Assembly: GCA_963704855.1 (NCBI GenBank)
Contig: CAVPHY010000002.1
Coordinates: 1-64,000, forward strand
Length of the DNA: 64,000 bases
Origin: SZUA-36 sp963704855
GTDB lineage: Bacteria > Pseudomonadota > Gammaproteobacteria > Xanthomonadales > SZUA-36
Direction: 5' to 3'
Part shown: positions 9,261 through 18,998 of the stretch, in pieces
Layout of the letters: every line of letters begins with the position of its first letter
Position numbering within the stretch: the first letter of the stretch is position 1
The notes under the pieces: generated by a model
The model's input: only the letters and a program-made list of their open reading frames with translations
Database searches by the model: none
Told to the model about the DNA's origin: nothing
Program-made: the position numbers and the translations under genes

Positions 9261-10534
9261 AAACCGTTGGCCTAAGCCTGGACCAGGCACCACCGTTATC
9301 CATTCCTGCCAGCTTTTTCCTGAGCATCCCCATCGGTATGCTCCTGGCTGCATTCATCCTGCTGAAAACGGGTAATGCCGCATTCGTCAGCCCGTGGATG
9401 CCGCATGCGCTGGCCCTGGCGCACGCCGGTACGCTGGGTGTGCTGGCGATGGGTATGATAGGAGCGCTTTACCAGATGACCCCGGTGGTCGCCGGCGTAC
9501 CGGTACCGTTCACACGTATCGCGCATATCGTTCACGTTTTGTTGCTCGCCGGCCTGGCCGGTTTTGCGTGGCGTCTTCTGGGCGGGCCGCTGTCCGCGAT
9601 GACGGTCGCGATAGCCTGTTTCAGCGTGGCCCTGCCGGCCTTCCTGTTGCCGCTTGGCTGGGCATTGCTGCGTGCCCCCACGAAAGATGAAACCGTCCAG
9701 GGTATGCGCCTGTCCGTTGCCAGCCTGGCCGTTATCACGCTGATCGGCCTGGCGCTGGCCAGTGGCTTTGCTGGCGGTGAGTTTTCAGCTAACCGCATGC
9801 TGTGGATTCAGGTGCACCTGACACTGGCGCTGCTGGGCTGGGTTGGCGGGCTGATCATCGCCGTGTCCTGGCAGGTGATACCGATGTTTTACCTGTCGCC
9901 ACCGGTGAGCAAAGGCATCAAGCGTGGATTCCTGGTGATGTTGCTGGCTGGTCTGGTTCTGCCCCTGCTGGTGATATTCTCGGGTCTCGGCTTTGAAGGA
10001 TTTTTCTCAACGGACAGGCTGGCGGCCATCGCTGCGATACCGGCCGCCATAGTTGCCTGGTGGCTGCACCCTGCCCTGATCCTGCGCAAACTGTCGCAAC
10101 GCCAGCGCAAACGCAGTGATGCTTCGTTGTTGTTCTGGCAGACCGGCCTTGGTATCAGCCTGTTATTGCTTCCCGTTGCCGCAGCCGCCGTGCTGCTGCC
10201 CGACCCGCGCTGGCAGGTGCTGTTCGGCTGGCTGGCCATCTGGGGCTGGGCAGCGACTCTCATGCATGGCATGTTGAGCCGGATCGTTCCGTTCCTGGTC
10301 TGGTTTCACCGCTACTCGGCCCGGGTTGGCTTAGAAATTGTGCCTTCGATGCGCAGCCTGCTACCACAACAGAGGATCAAGCTTGGCCTCTATGTCCACA
10401 TGGGTTCGGTGCTGATCGGGATCACTGCGATTTATTTTCAGACACACTGGCTGACGCAATTGACCGGGCTATCGTTGATCGCCACCGCCGTGAGCATGAC
10501 CAGCATGTTGCTCCATGTACTGAAGAGCCATTGA
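9257..10534 (+). CDS. Polytopic membrane protein, NnrS/heme-copper oxidase subunit I-like
   Basis: A 425-residue protein with about 12 membrane segments. Histidines lie in or next to helices (ALAHAGTLGVL, IQVHLTLALLGW, ATLMHGMLSRIVPFLVWFHR), a pattern seen in NnrS-like proteins and in the heme-copper-oxidase-like membrane proteins often encoded beside DUF2249. Heme binding is therefore plausible but unproven, and the Cu-B/His-Tyr features of true oxidases are not evident. The start is a TTG that overlaps the DUF2249 stop codon. The pair may serve nitric oxide or redox stress. Confidence 0.7.
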   Translation: MKTVGLSLDQAPPLSIPASFFLSIPIGMLLAAFILLKTGNAAFVSPWMPHALALAHAGTLGVLAMGMIGALYQMTPVVAGVPVPFTRIAHIVHVLLLAGLAGFAWRLLGGPLSAMTVAIACFSVALPAFLLPLGWALLRAPTKDETVQGMRLSVASLAVITLIGLALASGFAGGEFSANRMLWIQVHLTLALLGWVGGLIIAVSWQVIPMFYLSPPVSKGIKRGFLVMLLAGLVLPLLVIFSGLGFEGFFSTDRLAAIAAIPAAIVAWWLHPALILRKLSQRQRKRSDASLLFWQTGLGISLLLLPVAAAAVLLPDPRWQVLFGWLAIWGWAATLMHGMLSRIVPFLVWFHRYSARVGLEIVPSMRSLLPQQRIKLGLYVHMGSVLIGITAIYFQTHWLTQLTGLSLIATAVSMTSMLLHVLKSH

Positions 10535-10543
10535 TTGGAGGGG

Positions 10544-11605
10544 CTAACGCGTCTGAAACCAGCGCACACCCGAATCATCCATATTGATACCCACTTCGCC
10601 CTCGTACAGCAGATAGTTCAGGTGCGCGATAGCTTCGCCGGTGGCCATCATCAGGTTGCTGTCGGTGATTTTGCTCTTGAACAGGGCGGGAAAAACATCC
10701 ACCGCCCGTTGTGGTTTGAGGCAATACTTCCGCAGTTTTTCCAGGCCCACCTCGTGTTCCTCAATCAGGGCATCAAGGCGCCCCATGACACCCCGGAAGG
10801 GTTTGCCGTGCGAAGGCAGCACCAGCACGTCATCCGGCAGCAGGGTTTTCATACGGTGCAGCGAATCAAACCAGCCTTCCAGCGGGTTGGCGGCCGGCTC
10901 GGTGGGGTAAACACTCACGTTCGGCGAAATGGTCGGCAGTACCTGGTCGCCGGAGATCAGTACATTCTGCCGCGGGTTGTAGAGGCAGGCGTGCTCGGGT
11001 GAATGACCGTGCCCGGTAATCACCTGCCACTCCTGCCGGCCGATCTGAACCGGCTGGCCTTCGTGAAGGCGGTGGTAGGACTGCGGCAGTTGCGCGACTA
11101 TCTTGCCGAATGAACCGAACATCTCTACATAACGCGACATCTGTTCTTCGGCAAAGCCGGCGGCCCGGTAAAAACGCCGCCCCTCTTTGGGCGCCGGCAA
11201 ACCGGTATCGGATACCAGGATACGGCACAACAGGTATTCATCTCGGGGCATGTATAGCTCGACATCATATGAACCGCACAGCCAGCCTGCACAACCTGCG
11301 TGGTCCGGGTGCAGGTGCGTGACCAGCACCCTGGTTACCGCTGCATTGTCCAGTTCTGCACCGATGACATTTTCCCAGGTTTTGCGCGTGACGCTGGAAT
11401 AGATGCCCGTATCGACAATGGCCCAGCCGTCCCCGTCCTGCAGCAACCAGACGTTGATATGCCCCAGCATGAACGGCAGGGGCAGACGCACCCATTTCAA
11501 ACCCGGGAGGATATCAACGACCCCGCCGATTTCCGGCTGGAAGCTGTATTCGTATCTGATTTTGTCCGGCGCGCCACCCATAAGCCCATTATCTCGCAGA
11601 GCCAT
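10544..11605 (-). CDS. MBL-fold metallo-hydrolase (glyoxalase II/LACTB2-like)
   Basis: A 353-residue cytoplasmic protein of the metallo-beta-lactamase fold. Metal ligands are visible: HLHPDHAG (HxHxDH), GHSPEHACLY, SGDQVLP and PSHGKPF. A C-terminal helical region (~270-353) resembles LACTB2-type hydrolases. The substrate is unknown; thioesters are typical for this branch. It is divergent from the SDR gene, and the SDR promoter overlaps this gene's start codon, so the two may be co-regulated. A second possible ATG lies 24 bases inside. Confidence 0.85.
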   Translation of the reverse strand: MALRDNGLMGGAPDKIRYEYSFQPEIGGVVDILPGLKWVRLPLPFMLGHINVWLLQDGDGWAIVDTGIYSSVTRKTWENVIGAELDNAAVTRVLVTHLHPDHAGCAGWLCGSYDVELYMPRDEYLLCRILVSDTGLPAPKEGRRFYRAAGFAEEQMSRYVEMFGSFGKIVAQLPQSYHRLHEGQPVQIGRQEWQVITGHGHSPEHACLYNPRQNVLISGDQVLPTISPNVSVYPTEPAANPLEGWFDSLHRMKTLLPDDVLVLPSHGKPFRGVMGRLDALIEEHEVGLEKLRKYCLKPQRAVDVFPALFKSKITDSNLMMATGEAIAHLNYLLYEGEVGINMDDSGVRWFQTR

Positions 11606-11633
11606 GACCGGTGATACCGTTTCTGGCTATAAT
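11604..11633 (+). promoter_or_regulatory. Predicted sigma-70 promoter for the SDR gene
   Basis: TATAAT at 11628-11633 is a perfect -10; ATGACC at 11604-11609 is a partial -35 with an 18 bp spacer. It overlaps the start codon of the divergent hydrolase. Confidence 0.5.
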
Positions 11634-11696
11634 CCGGGAAACACACAGGCTGCTTACCCAACTCCTGCGGGCGGCACCAGCAAAGGGAAGAAACTT

Positions 11697-12476
11697 ATGG
11701 ATCTTAGAATCGCCGGCCGTAAAGCCATCATTTGCGCCTCGAGCAAGGGGCTGGGCAAAGCCTGCGCAAAGGCGCTGGCAGCAGAAGGGGTCGATGTCTG
11801 GATCAGCGCGCGCACCGCTGGCCCCCTGCAGGCCGCCGCTGACGAGATCAATGCGCTCGGTGGTGGAAAGGCCACAGCGGTCGTCGCCGATGTCACCAGC
11901 GAAAACGGCCGTGATGCGTTGTACGAGGCCTGCCCTGCCCCCGATATCCTGGTTAACAATGCGGGCGGCCCACCCCCCGGCGACTTCCGCAACTGGGGCC
12001 AGAAAGACTGGTTCGATGCCGTCAACAACAATATGTACAGCGCCATCGACATGATCAAACGCTGCCTGGATGGTATGGTCGAGCGCCGTTTCGGACGCAT
12101 CGTCAATATCACCAGCGTCGCGGTGAAGATACCGGTACCGGTACTCGGGCTTTCCAATGGCGCACGCTCAGGCCTGACCGGTTTCATTTCCGGTATCGCA
12201 CGCGAACCGGCTCAGCACAATGTAACCATCAACAACCTGTTGCCCGGCTACATTGCCACGGACCGCATGTGGGCAGTGCTTGAATCCGGCGCCAGGCAGG
12301 CAGGTGCGGACCTGGAAAAACACCAGCAGGCCCTGTTCAACAGGATCGGTGCGCGGCGCCCCGGGGAACCGGATGAGTTTGGCGCCACCTGTGCCTTTCT
12401 TTGCAGCCAGCAGGCCGCCTATATCACGGCGCAGAATGTATTGATGGACGGCGGTCTTTACCCGGGCACCCTGTAA
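11697..12476 (+). CDS. SDR-family oxidoreductase lacking the usual Tyr-xxx-Lys
   Basis: A 259-residue Rossmann-fold protein. The cofactor motif is ICASSKGLGKA (GxxxGxG-like, with serines) and the NNAG motif is present. The catalytic serine region NITSVAVK is kept, but where YxxxK is expected the sequence reads LGLSNGARSGLTGF, with no Tyr and Arg in place of Lys. A recognised FabG-like subgroup has this SNGAR form. It is probably an NAD(P)-binding protein with altered or absent reductase activity. The start at 11697 is chosen because AAGGGAAG lies 6 bases before it; the upstream open frame overlaps the divergent gene and has no homology-like sequence. Confidence 0.85.
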   Translation: MDLRIAGRKAIICASSKGLGKACAKALAAEGVDVWISARTAGPLQAAADEINALGGGKATAVVADVTSENGRDALYEACPAPDILVNNAGGPPPGDFRNWGQKDWFDAVNNNMYSAIDMIKRCLDGMVERRFGRIVNITSVAVKIPVPVLGLSNGARSGLTGFISGIAREPAQHNVTINNLLPGYIATDRMWAVLESGARQAGADLEKHQQALFNRIGARRPGEPDEFGATCAFLCSQQAAYITAQNVLMDGGLYPGTL

Positions 12477-12492
12477 TCCGGATCCTGGCCAG

Positions 12493-13743
12493 ATGAACAG
12501 GAAAGGTCTCAAACCCGCTCTCACGTTCGGTTTTGACCTGCCTGTTGAAGAGGGCGGTTTTCGCAGGGTGCTGCCTTTCAGACGGTCATGGATTGCCATC
12601 GCAGTGTTGGCGGCCATGGACGCCGCCTTCATCATTCCAGCTATTCTGACTTCAAAGCAGGCCATGGCCGAATGGGGCAGCTTCAACTCCCTGTTCGAAC
12701 TGGTCGCCGCGTTGTTCCTGAGCGCCTGGTTGCTCGGCTGGATCATCGCACCCCTGATCATGACCACCATCCTGATCCTGATGGTGTTCGGCAGGGAGGT
12801 CCTCAAGGCGGGGCCAGGGTTTGTTGAAATCTTTGTAGGAATTCCTTTGATCGGTGTGACCGCGCGTTATGACGTGAAAAAGATGCGCAACCTGCGCATT
12901 GAGCAGCCCATGAAGAAATCCGGTAAGGCCTGGCGGGGATCACACCTGCTGTTTGATTACGGAGCGAACACGGTTGCCGTTGGCTCCGGCATCAGCGGTG
13001 ATGAGACAGCAGCGCTGCGGAGTCGGCTGGAAATGGTGACCGGTGAAAAGATTCGCAGCGGTGACGCACTTCCCCAAGAACTCGAGACTACCTGGGAAGC
13101 CGATAACGATTTGGCTGATAAGGTAAGCGCCGCGGCCCCGGAGATCTTACGCGCACCACTTTCGCTGACCTCTCCAACGACACTGGTACTCATTATCGTC
13201 AACCTGATCCCGGTCGCCGGCAGTGTATTCCTGGGCTGGAAACTGGCCGATGTGATGGTGCTCTACTGGGCGGAAAGCGCCGTGATCGGTTTTTTCAATA
13301 TCTGCAAGATCATCACGATCGGCCGTTGGGCGGCGCTGTTCGCCGCGCCATTCTTCGCGGGTCATTTTGGCGGATTCATGGTGGTGCACTTCCTGTTTAT
13401 TTATACGATATTCATCGAGATGCCGCAGAGCGGGAGCACATCCGCTGGTGAACTGGCCGAGGTCGCCCTGCTTTTCGTCAGTTTGTGGCCTGCCCTGGCT
13501 GCCCTGTTTATCAGCCATGGCTTTTCCTTTTTCGCCAATTTTTTAGGCCGCCATGAGTACCGCGGTAGAACCGTCAACGACCAGATGTCGGAACCCTACA
13601 GCCGAATCATCTTCATGCATCTCGTGCTGATCATCGGTGGCGGTCTGACCATGGCGTTGGGCAACGCGGTGCCGGTTTTGCTGATCATGATTGCGTTGAA
13701 GGTATTCTTTGATGTAAAAGCACACCTCAAACAACACGGTTGA
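12493..13743 (+). CDS. DUF6498 membrane protein
   Basis: A 416-residue integral membrane protein. Two or three membrane segments occur at ~30-105, then a soluble loop (~110-215), then a C-terminal membrane block containing MVLYWAESAVIGFFNICKI, characteristic of DUF6498. Function is unknown for the family. It lies 16 bp after the SDR gene and ends 26 bp before the MOSC gene, so the three probably form one transcript from the promoter at 11604. Confidence 0.75.
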   Translation: MNRKGLKPALTFGFDLPVEEGGFRRVLPFRRSWIAIAVLAAMDAAFIIPAILTSKQAMAEWGSFNSLFELVAALFLSAWLLGWIIAPLIMTTILILMVFGREVLKAGPGFVEIFVGIPLIGVTARYDVKKMRNLRIEQPMKKSGKAWRGSHLLFDYGANTVAVGSGISGDETAALRSRLEMVTGEKIRSGDALPQELETTWEADNDLADKVSAAAPEILRAPLSLTSPTTLVLIIVNLIPVAGSVFLGWKLADVMVLYWAESAVIGFFNICKIITIGRWAALFAAPFFAGHFGGFMVVHFLFIYTIFIEMPQSGSTSAGELAEVALLFVSLWPALAALFISHGFSFFANFLGRHEYRGRTVNDQMSEPYSRIIFMHLVLIIGGGLTMALGNAVPVLLIMIALKVFFDVKAHLKQHG

Positions 13744-13769
13744 CGATTTCCCGGAGACAGGGTCACCTT

Positions 13770-14615
13770 ATGAACAACATAATAATCACGGGTCTATTTA
13801 TCTATCCGGTCAAATCCATGCAGGGTATCCCGCTCAAGCGTGCCCAGGTAACCGGCAAGGGGTTTGTGAATGACCGGCACTGGATGGTCGTCCGCTCCAA
13901 TGGCCGCTTTGTCACGCAACGCGATATCCCGCAAATGTCCCTGGTAAGTACCCGCCTGGATGAAGACGGTGTGGTTCTTTCCCGGGAAGGTTTCGGATCC
14001 ATCAACGTTCCCTATGATCTCCATGATGGCGACGTGTTCGAAACCAGGGTCTGGAATGATCCCTGCGAGACCATTGACCAGGGTGAGGAAATTTCACTGT
14101 GGCTGACCCAGGCGCTGGGCAGCGAAGAACCGCTTCACCTGGTCAGGATGAGCCCGGGGTATAGACGCCCGTTGGCCAAGGCCACATTGATGGGGGAGGA
14201 TACCACCACCGATTTTGCAGATGCTGCACCCATCCTGGTCGCCAACGAAGCATCACTGGAAGAGCTTAATTCGGTTCTCGAATCCAACGCATTGCAGCCT
14301 GTGCCGATGGATCGCTTTCGTCCGAATATCATCGTGCGGGGTCTGGACGCTTTTGCAGAGCACGACGTGGACACGCTTACGGCCGAAAACTACCAGCTCA
14401 AACTCTGCTACCCGTGCAAGCGTTGCGTCGTGACCACCATCAACCAGGATACCGCTGAGAAAGACCCGCAAGATCAGCCGTTCAAGACACTTCAGGCCAT
14501 CAACCCCGCGCCGGGTGATGATAAGGCACCGGCCTTTGCCGAGAATGCAATCCTCACCCACGGCAACTACGAGTGTATTGCCGTGGGTGATGATCTTGAA
14601 GTTATATTCAGATAA
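13770..14615 (+). CDS. MOSC-domain protein (YcbX/mARC-like)
   Basis: A 281-residue protein with the MOSC N-terminal beta-barrel (ITGLFIYPVKSMQGIPLKRA) and a C-terminal MOSC domain carrying YPCKRCVVTTINQDT, whose Cys is the likely molybdenum ligand. Family members (YcbX, mARC) reduce N-hydroxylated compounds using molybdenum cofactor. No C-terminal 2Fe-2S domain is fused, unlike E. coli YcbX, so a separate electron donor would be needed. The start was set at the internal ATG because GGAGACAGG lies upstream. Third gene of the SDR-DUF6498-MOSC run. Confidence 0.85.
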   Translation: MNNIIITGLFIYPVKSMQGIPLKRAQVTGKGFVNDRHWMVVRSNGRFVTQRDIPQMSLVSTRLDEDGVVLSREGFGSINVPYDLHDGDVFETRVWNDPCETIDQGEEISLWLTQALGSEEPLHLVRMSPGYRRPLAKATLMGEDTTTDFADAAPILVANEASLEELNSVLESNALQPVPMDRFRPNIIVRGLDAFAEHDVDTLTAENYQLKLCYPCKRCVVTTINQDTAEKDPQDQPFKTLQAINPAPGDDKAPAFAENAILTHGNYECIAVGDDLEVIFR

Positions 14616-14649
14616 TTCAAATATTTAAAATATATTTACAATCCATATT

Positions 14650-17383
14650 CTATTTTGTTCCCAGCACTGCATGGGCGGCTGCCAGGCGCGCGATCGGCAC
14701 CCGGAACGGAGAGCAGGAAACATAATCGACACCCAGCTTGTGGCACAGGTGAATACTCTTTGGATCACCACCGTGTTCACCACAAACCCCGATTTCCAGT
14801 TTCTTGCGCACCGCACGGCCCTCTTCAATGGCGATCTTCATCAGCCGGCCGACACCGTCGGGGTCAATACTCGCAAATGGGTTGTCCTTGAGCAGGCCAT
14901 CCTGCAGATACTGCACGAGGAAACCCGCTTCGGCGTCATCACGTGAAATGCCGTAAGTCGTCTGGGTCAGGTCATTGGTACCGAATGAAAAGAACTCGGC
15001 GGTTTTAGCGATCTCACCTGCGGTCAGTGCCGCGCGTGGAATCTCGATCATCGTACCGATCAGGTAAGGAATCTTGACGCCATGCTCCCCCATCACCTTG
15101 ACAGCCTTGTCCTCCAGTGTCTTGCGCATCAAGTTAAACTCACTGACATGTGAGACCAGCGGTATCATCACTTCGGGGCGCACATCAACACCATCGGCAG
15201 AACAACGGCAGGCGGCTTCGAAAATGGCCTGGACCTGCATCGCGTAAAGACCGGGGATGGTAATACCCAGGCGCACACCACGCGTACCCAGCATCGGGTT
15301 GGATTCTTCCAGTGCGGTGACTCGTTGTAACAATGTGCGTTTTGCCTCGATCTCTTCCAGTGTCTGGTCCAGGTCCTTGAGATTCGACAGGTGCTGCATA
15401 CGCAGCTTGAGATCGGTCAGGTCCATCATCAGGTCGTGGGCCGAAGGCAGGAACTCATGCAACGGTGGATCCAGCAAGCGGATGATCACCGGGTAGCCAT
15501 CCATCGCCCGGAACAGACCTTCAAAATCTGAACGCTGCATGGGTAACAGCCTGCTGATGGCCTCGTTACGTTCTGACAGCGTGCTGGACACGATCACTTT
15601 TTGCATGATCGGTAACCGGTCTTCCTGGAAGAACATGTGCTCGGTACGGCACAGGCCGATTCCCTTTGCGCCATACTGGCGGGCACGCTGCGCATCTTCG
15701 GGGTAATCCGCGTTGGCGCGTACACCAATCTTGCGTATGTCATCGGCCCACGACAATACCTTGATCAGGTACGGATCATTGAAATCAGGTATCTGGGTCG
15801 GCAACTTGGAGGCGTAGATCAGACCGGTATTGCCATCGATGGAAAGGTAGTCACCTTCCTTGATGACCAGTTCTCCACCCACGGTCATCTCGTGGTTGTC
15901 CAGGTCGATCTCGATGTCACTGACACCCACCACGGCGGGTTTGCCGAACTGCCGCGCAACCAGCGCCGCGTGACTGGTGCGCCCGCCCTTGCAGGTGACA
16001 ACACCTTTTGCGGCCAGCATGCCATGCACATCATCGGGTCTGGTTTCAGGCCTGACGAGGATGACGTTCCTGCCGTCCTCTTTCGCCCAGCGTTCGGCAA
16101 GGCTCGGGTCAAAGGCAATGATACCTACCGCGGCGCCCGGCGAAACATTGAGCCCCCGGGCAATGGGCTGCCACTTTCTTGAGTGCCTCCGCCTTCAGTT
16201 GCGGGTGCAGGAAAAAATCGACCTGGTCCGTTTTCACGCGTGATACGGCCTCTGCTATGGTTATCAGGCCCTCATCGACCATATCGACGGCAATACGTAC
16301 TTCCGCCTGTGCCGTGCGCTTGCCGTCTCGTGTCTGCAGCAGCCAAAGCTTGCCCTGTTCAATGGTAAATTCCATATCCTGCATATTGCGGTGGTGTTTT
16401 TCCAGGCGCCGGGCAATCTGCTCCAGTTCCGCATGCATCTTCGGCATGTCCCTGGCCAGTTGCCTGATGGGCAATGTCGTGCGTGTTCCGGCAACAACAT
16501 CTTCACCCTGTGCATTGATCAGGTAATCGCCTTCGAGCGTGGGGGCACCATTGGTTGCGTTACGCGACATGAACACACCGGTGGCCGAATCACTGCCCAG
16601 GTTGCCAAATACCATGGTCTGGATGTTCACGGCCGTACCCAGGTCGTGCTCGATGCCGGCAGCGTTGCGGTAATCGATGGCGCGCTTGCCGTTCCAGGAC
16701 CTGAACACCGCCTCGGTGGCCTGCTGTAACTGCTCGAAAGGATCGGTCGGAAATTCCCTGCCGGTATAACTGCGGATAATTTCCCTGAACCTCCGGGTAA
16801 CCGCCTTCCATGCATCAGCATTGATCTCGGCATCATTTTCAACCAGGGATTCACGTCTTTGCGCGGTGATCACCGCCTCGAAGACCTCATCGGGAACCCC
16901 CATCACAACACCACCAAACATCTGCACCAGCCGGCGATACAGGTCGTAGGCAAAACGCGGGCGCTTGGTCAGCTTCGCCATGCTCTCTGCAATCTCGTCG
17001 TTCATGCCGATATTGAGAATGGTATCCATCATGCCCGGCATCGAGAATTTTGCGCCGGAACGGCAGGACACCAGCAAGGGGTTTTTCGGGTCGCCGAAAC
17101 GCTTGCCGGTAATTTTCTCCAGTTCGGTTACAGCTATCAGCGCCTGGTCCCACAGACCCTTCGGAAACTTCTGATTGGCCGCAAGGTAGTCATTACAACC
17201 TTCGGTGGTGACCGTAAACCCGGGCGGAACCGGGATACCCAGGCTGGTGGCATCAAACAGGTTGATACCCTTGCCGCCCAGCAACCCGCGCAAGGCTTCC
17301 CAATCCCCGCCTACATGGGCCAGTACCTCTTCAACCTCTCCGAAAAGATATACGTATTTTTGTGGGCTTTTTTTGGGTGTCAT
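14650..17383 (-). CDS. ppdK: Pyruvate, phosphate dikinase, split by one frame change
   Basis: PPDK interconverts pyruvate + ATP + Pi with PEP + AMP + PPi. The N-terminal nucleotide-binding half runs from 17383 to about 16172 (LLGGKGINLFDATSLGIPVPPGFTV split motif; SCRSGAKFSMPGMMDTILN). The phosphohistidine domain has CKGGRTSHAALVAR, and the C-terminal barrel ends with the catalytic CGEHGGDP. Near 16169-16173 the frame changes: the first frame reads EALKKVAAHCPG and then stops at 16109, while the next frame continues QPIARGLNVSPGAAVG. Removing one base (GTGGCAG to GTGCAG) restores a ~910-residue enzyme of normal length. All motifs are otherwise intact, so a sequence error is likely. The ATG at 17383 has GGAG upstream. 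A TGA-N6-TCA site lies at 17467-17478. Confidence 0.9.
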
Positions 17384-17466
17384 GCTTCGTCTCCATGCAT
17401 TGAAAATATAAATTGATGACAAAAATTACAGTGTTAGACGATAAACCCAATGCCAATTGAGCAGGG

Positions 17467-17478
17467 TGATTTAAATCA
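17467..17478. promoter_or_regulatory. FNR/CRP-family-like site upstream of ppdK
   Basis: TGATTTAAATCA is a perfect palindrome of the TGA-N6-TCA type. Its centre is about 40 bp from a plausible leftward start site for ppdK (weak -10 near 17440-17445). Apart from this, the site at 17551 and the -10 beyond it, the 17384-17689 gap shows nothing else recognised. Confidence 0.35.
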
Positions 17479-17550
17479 GTTAGGCTGCATAAAACTGTCA
17501 GAATTCACCGAAATCCTCTGGAGACACCCCGGCATCCAGCGCAAATAACA

Positions 17551-17562
17551 TGACCTATATCA
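17551..17562 (+). promoter_or_regulatory. FNR/DNR-like site upstream of the radical SAM gene
   Basis: TGACCTATATCA fits TGA-N6-TCA. A CATAAT -10 lies at 17585-17590, so the site would be centred about 41 bp before transcription start, the class II activator position. Confidence 0.4.
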
Positions 17563-17689
17563 TTGTATCCAAGCCTGTTTAAATCATAATCACACCCCGG
17601 TTATAGCCAAAAACACACCGGTTCTCAAAAATGGGCTCCCGGCCCTTTGCCCGGCCAACGCCTTCGGGATCAAAAAAGAGGTTTGACAC

Positions 17690-18998
17690 ATGAACGCAGC
17701 AGTATTGGAAACGCAAGCGGAAACCCATAGCAAACGCAACGACCCCATGCCTGAAGCACCAGCACTCACCCCGCAAAAATACTACCGCCTTCCATGGACC
17801 CTGAATGACAATGGCATCTCCTGGCTGGAAGTCACCGATGCCTGCAACCTGACCTGTGAAGGCTGCTATCGCCCGCATATAGACAATCACAAATCGCTCG
17901 AGCAAATTGCCGCAGAATTGGCAGTATTCAAAAGCCAGCGTAAGAGCGATTGCATGAGCCTGGCCGGTGGCGACCCATTGATGCACCCCGAGATTGTGGA
18001 AATCGTGCGCATGGTACGCGCAGGCGGCTGGAAACCCATCGTCAATACCAATGGCCTGGCGCTTAGCAGAAAATTGCTTGATTAAGCTCAAGGAAGCCGG
18101 CGCTTCCGGTTTCACCTTTCATATCGATACCACGCAGGACAGGAAGGACTCGAAGGCCGCAACCGAGGCCGGGCACAATGAGCTACGTACGAAGTTTGCC
18201 AGAATGGTGGCGGATGTGGGCGGTCTGACCTGCTCGTTTAACCAGACGGTCAGCGTGAACACCCTGGAGCAGGTCAAGGACACCATGGAATGGGCGCTGC
18301 AGTACCCGGATATCGTGCACACGGTGGTGTTTATCCTGTTCCGCAGCCCGAGCCTGACCGGCGATTTCGACTTCTACGCGAACGGCCAGCCAATCAATTC
18401 CTACGATAACTATGAGGAAACCCCCTGGGGTGGCGACAGACTCGTCGAGGCCCGGCACGTGGTTGCGAAAATCCGCGAGGTCGATCCTGATTTTGAGCCC
18501 AGCGCCTACCTCGGTGGCACCGTTGACCCGAACTCAACCAAGTGGTTGATCGGCGCCCGCATGGCCAACAAGAAACGTGGGTTCGGCTATGTCAGCGCCA
18601 AGTACATGGAATACCTGCAAATGGGTCACCACCTGTTCAAGGGCACCTGGCTGAGCTACTCGACACCCAAGCTGCTGCAACGTGGCAAGTCAACGACCGC
18701 ACTGTTTTCGCTGGTCGATGGCGGCATGAGAAAAATTGGCAAGCGCTACCTGCGCGCACTGGGCCATGATGAAGCATCCATTCGCGACAAGCTGCATATG
18801 CAAACGTTTACGATCATCCAGCCGGTGGACCTGATGGCCGATGGCCGTGCCAACATGTGCGACGGCTGCCCCGACATGACGGTTTACAATGGCCAGCTTT
18901 ACTGGAGTTGCCGGCTCGAGGAAATCAAGAGCCACGGCTGCTTCATGCAGGCAGTGCCACGTGCTGATGAAGAACCGGTCGAGATCAAAATCACCTGA
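17690..18998 (+). CDS. Radical SAM protein, interrupted by one frame change
   Basis: The radical SAM cluster motif is VTDACNLTCEGCYRPH (CxxxCxxC) at about residues 62-72, followed by SLAGGDPLMHPEI (GGDP/GGEP-like). At 18082-18086 the first frame ends LSRKLLD-stop, and the next frame continues KLKEAGASGFTFHIDT, the expected next strand of the TIM barrel; dropping one T joins them into ~435 residues. The C-terminal part has a Cys set (MCDGCPDMTVYNGQLYWSCRL and then HGCF) that may bind an auxiliary cluster. The substrate is unknown. The start has GAGG upstream. The C-terminus overlaps the transporter start. Confidence 0.82.

Noticed and set aside
18076..18090. Programmed +1 frameshift, prfB-like, at the radical SAM break
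   Set aside because: The frame-0 stop sits at the break, but no SD-like stimulator precedes it and the same kind of break occurs in unrelated genes, so error is simpler.
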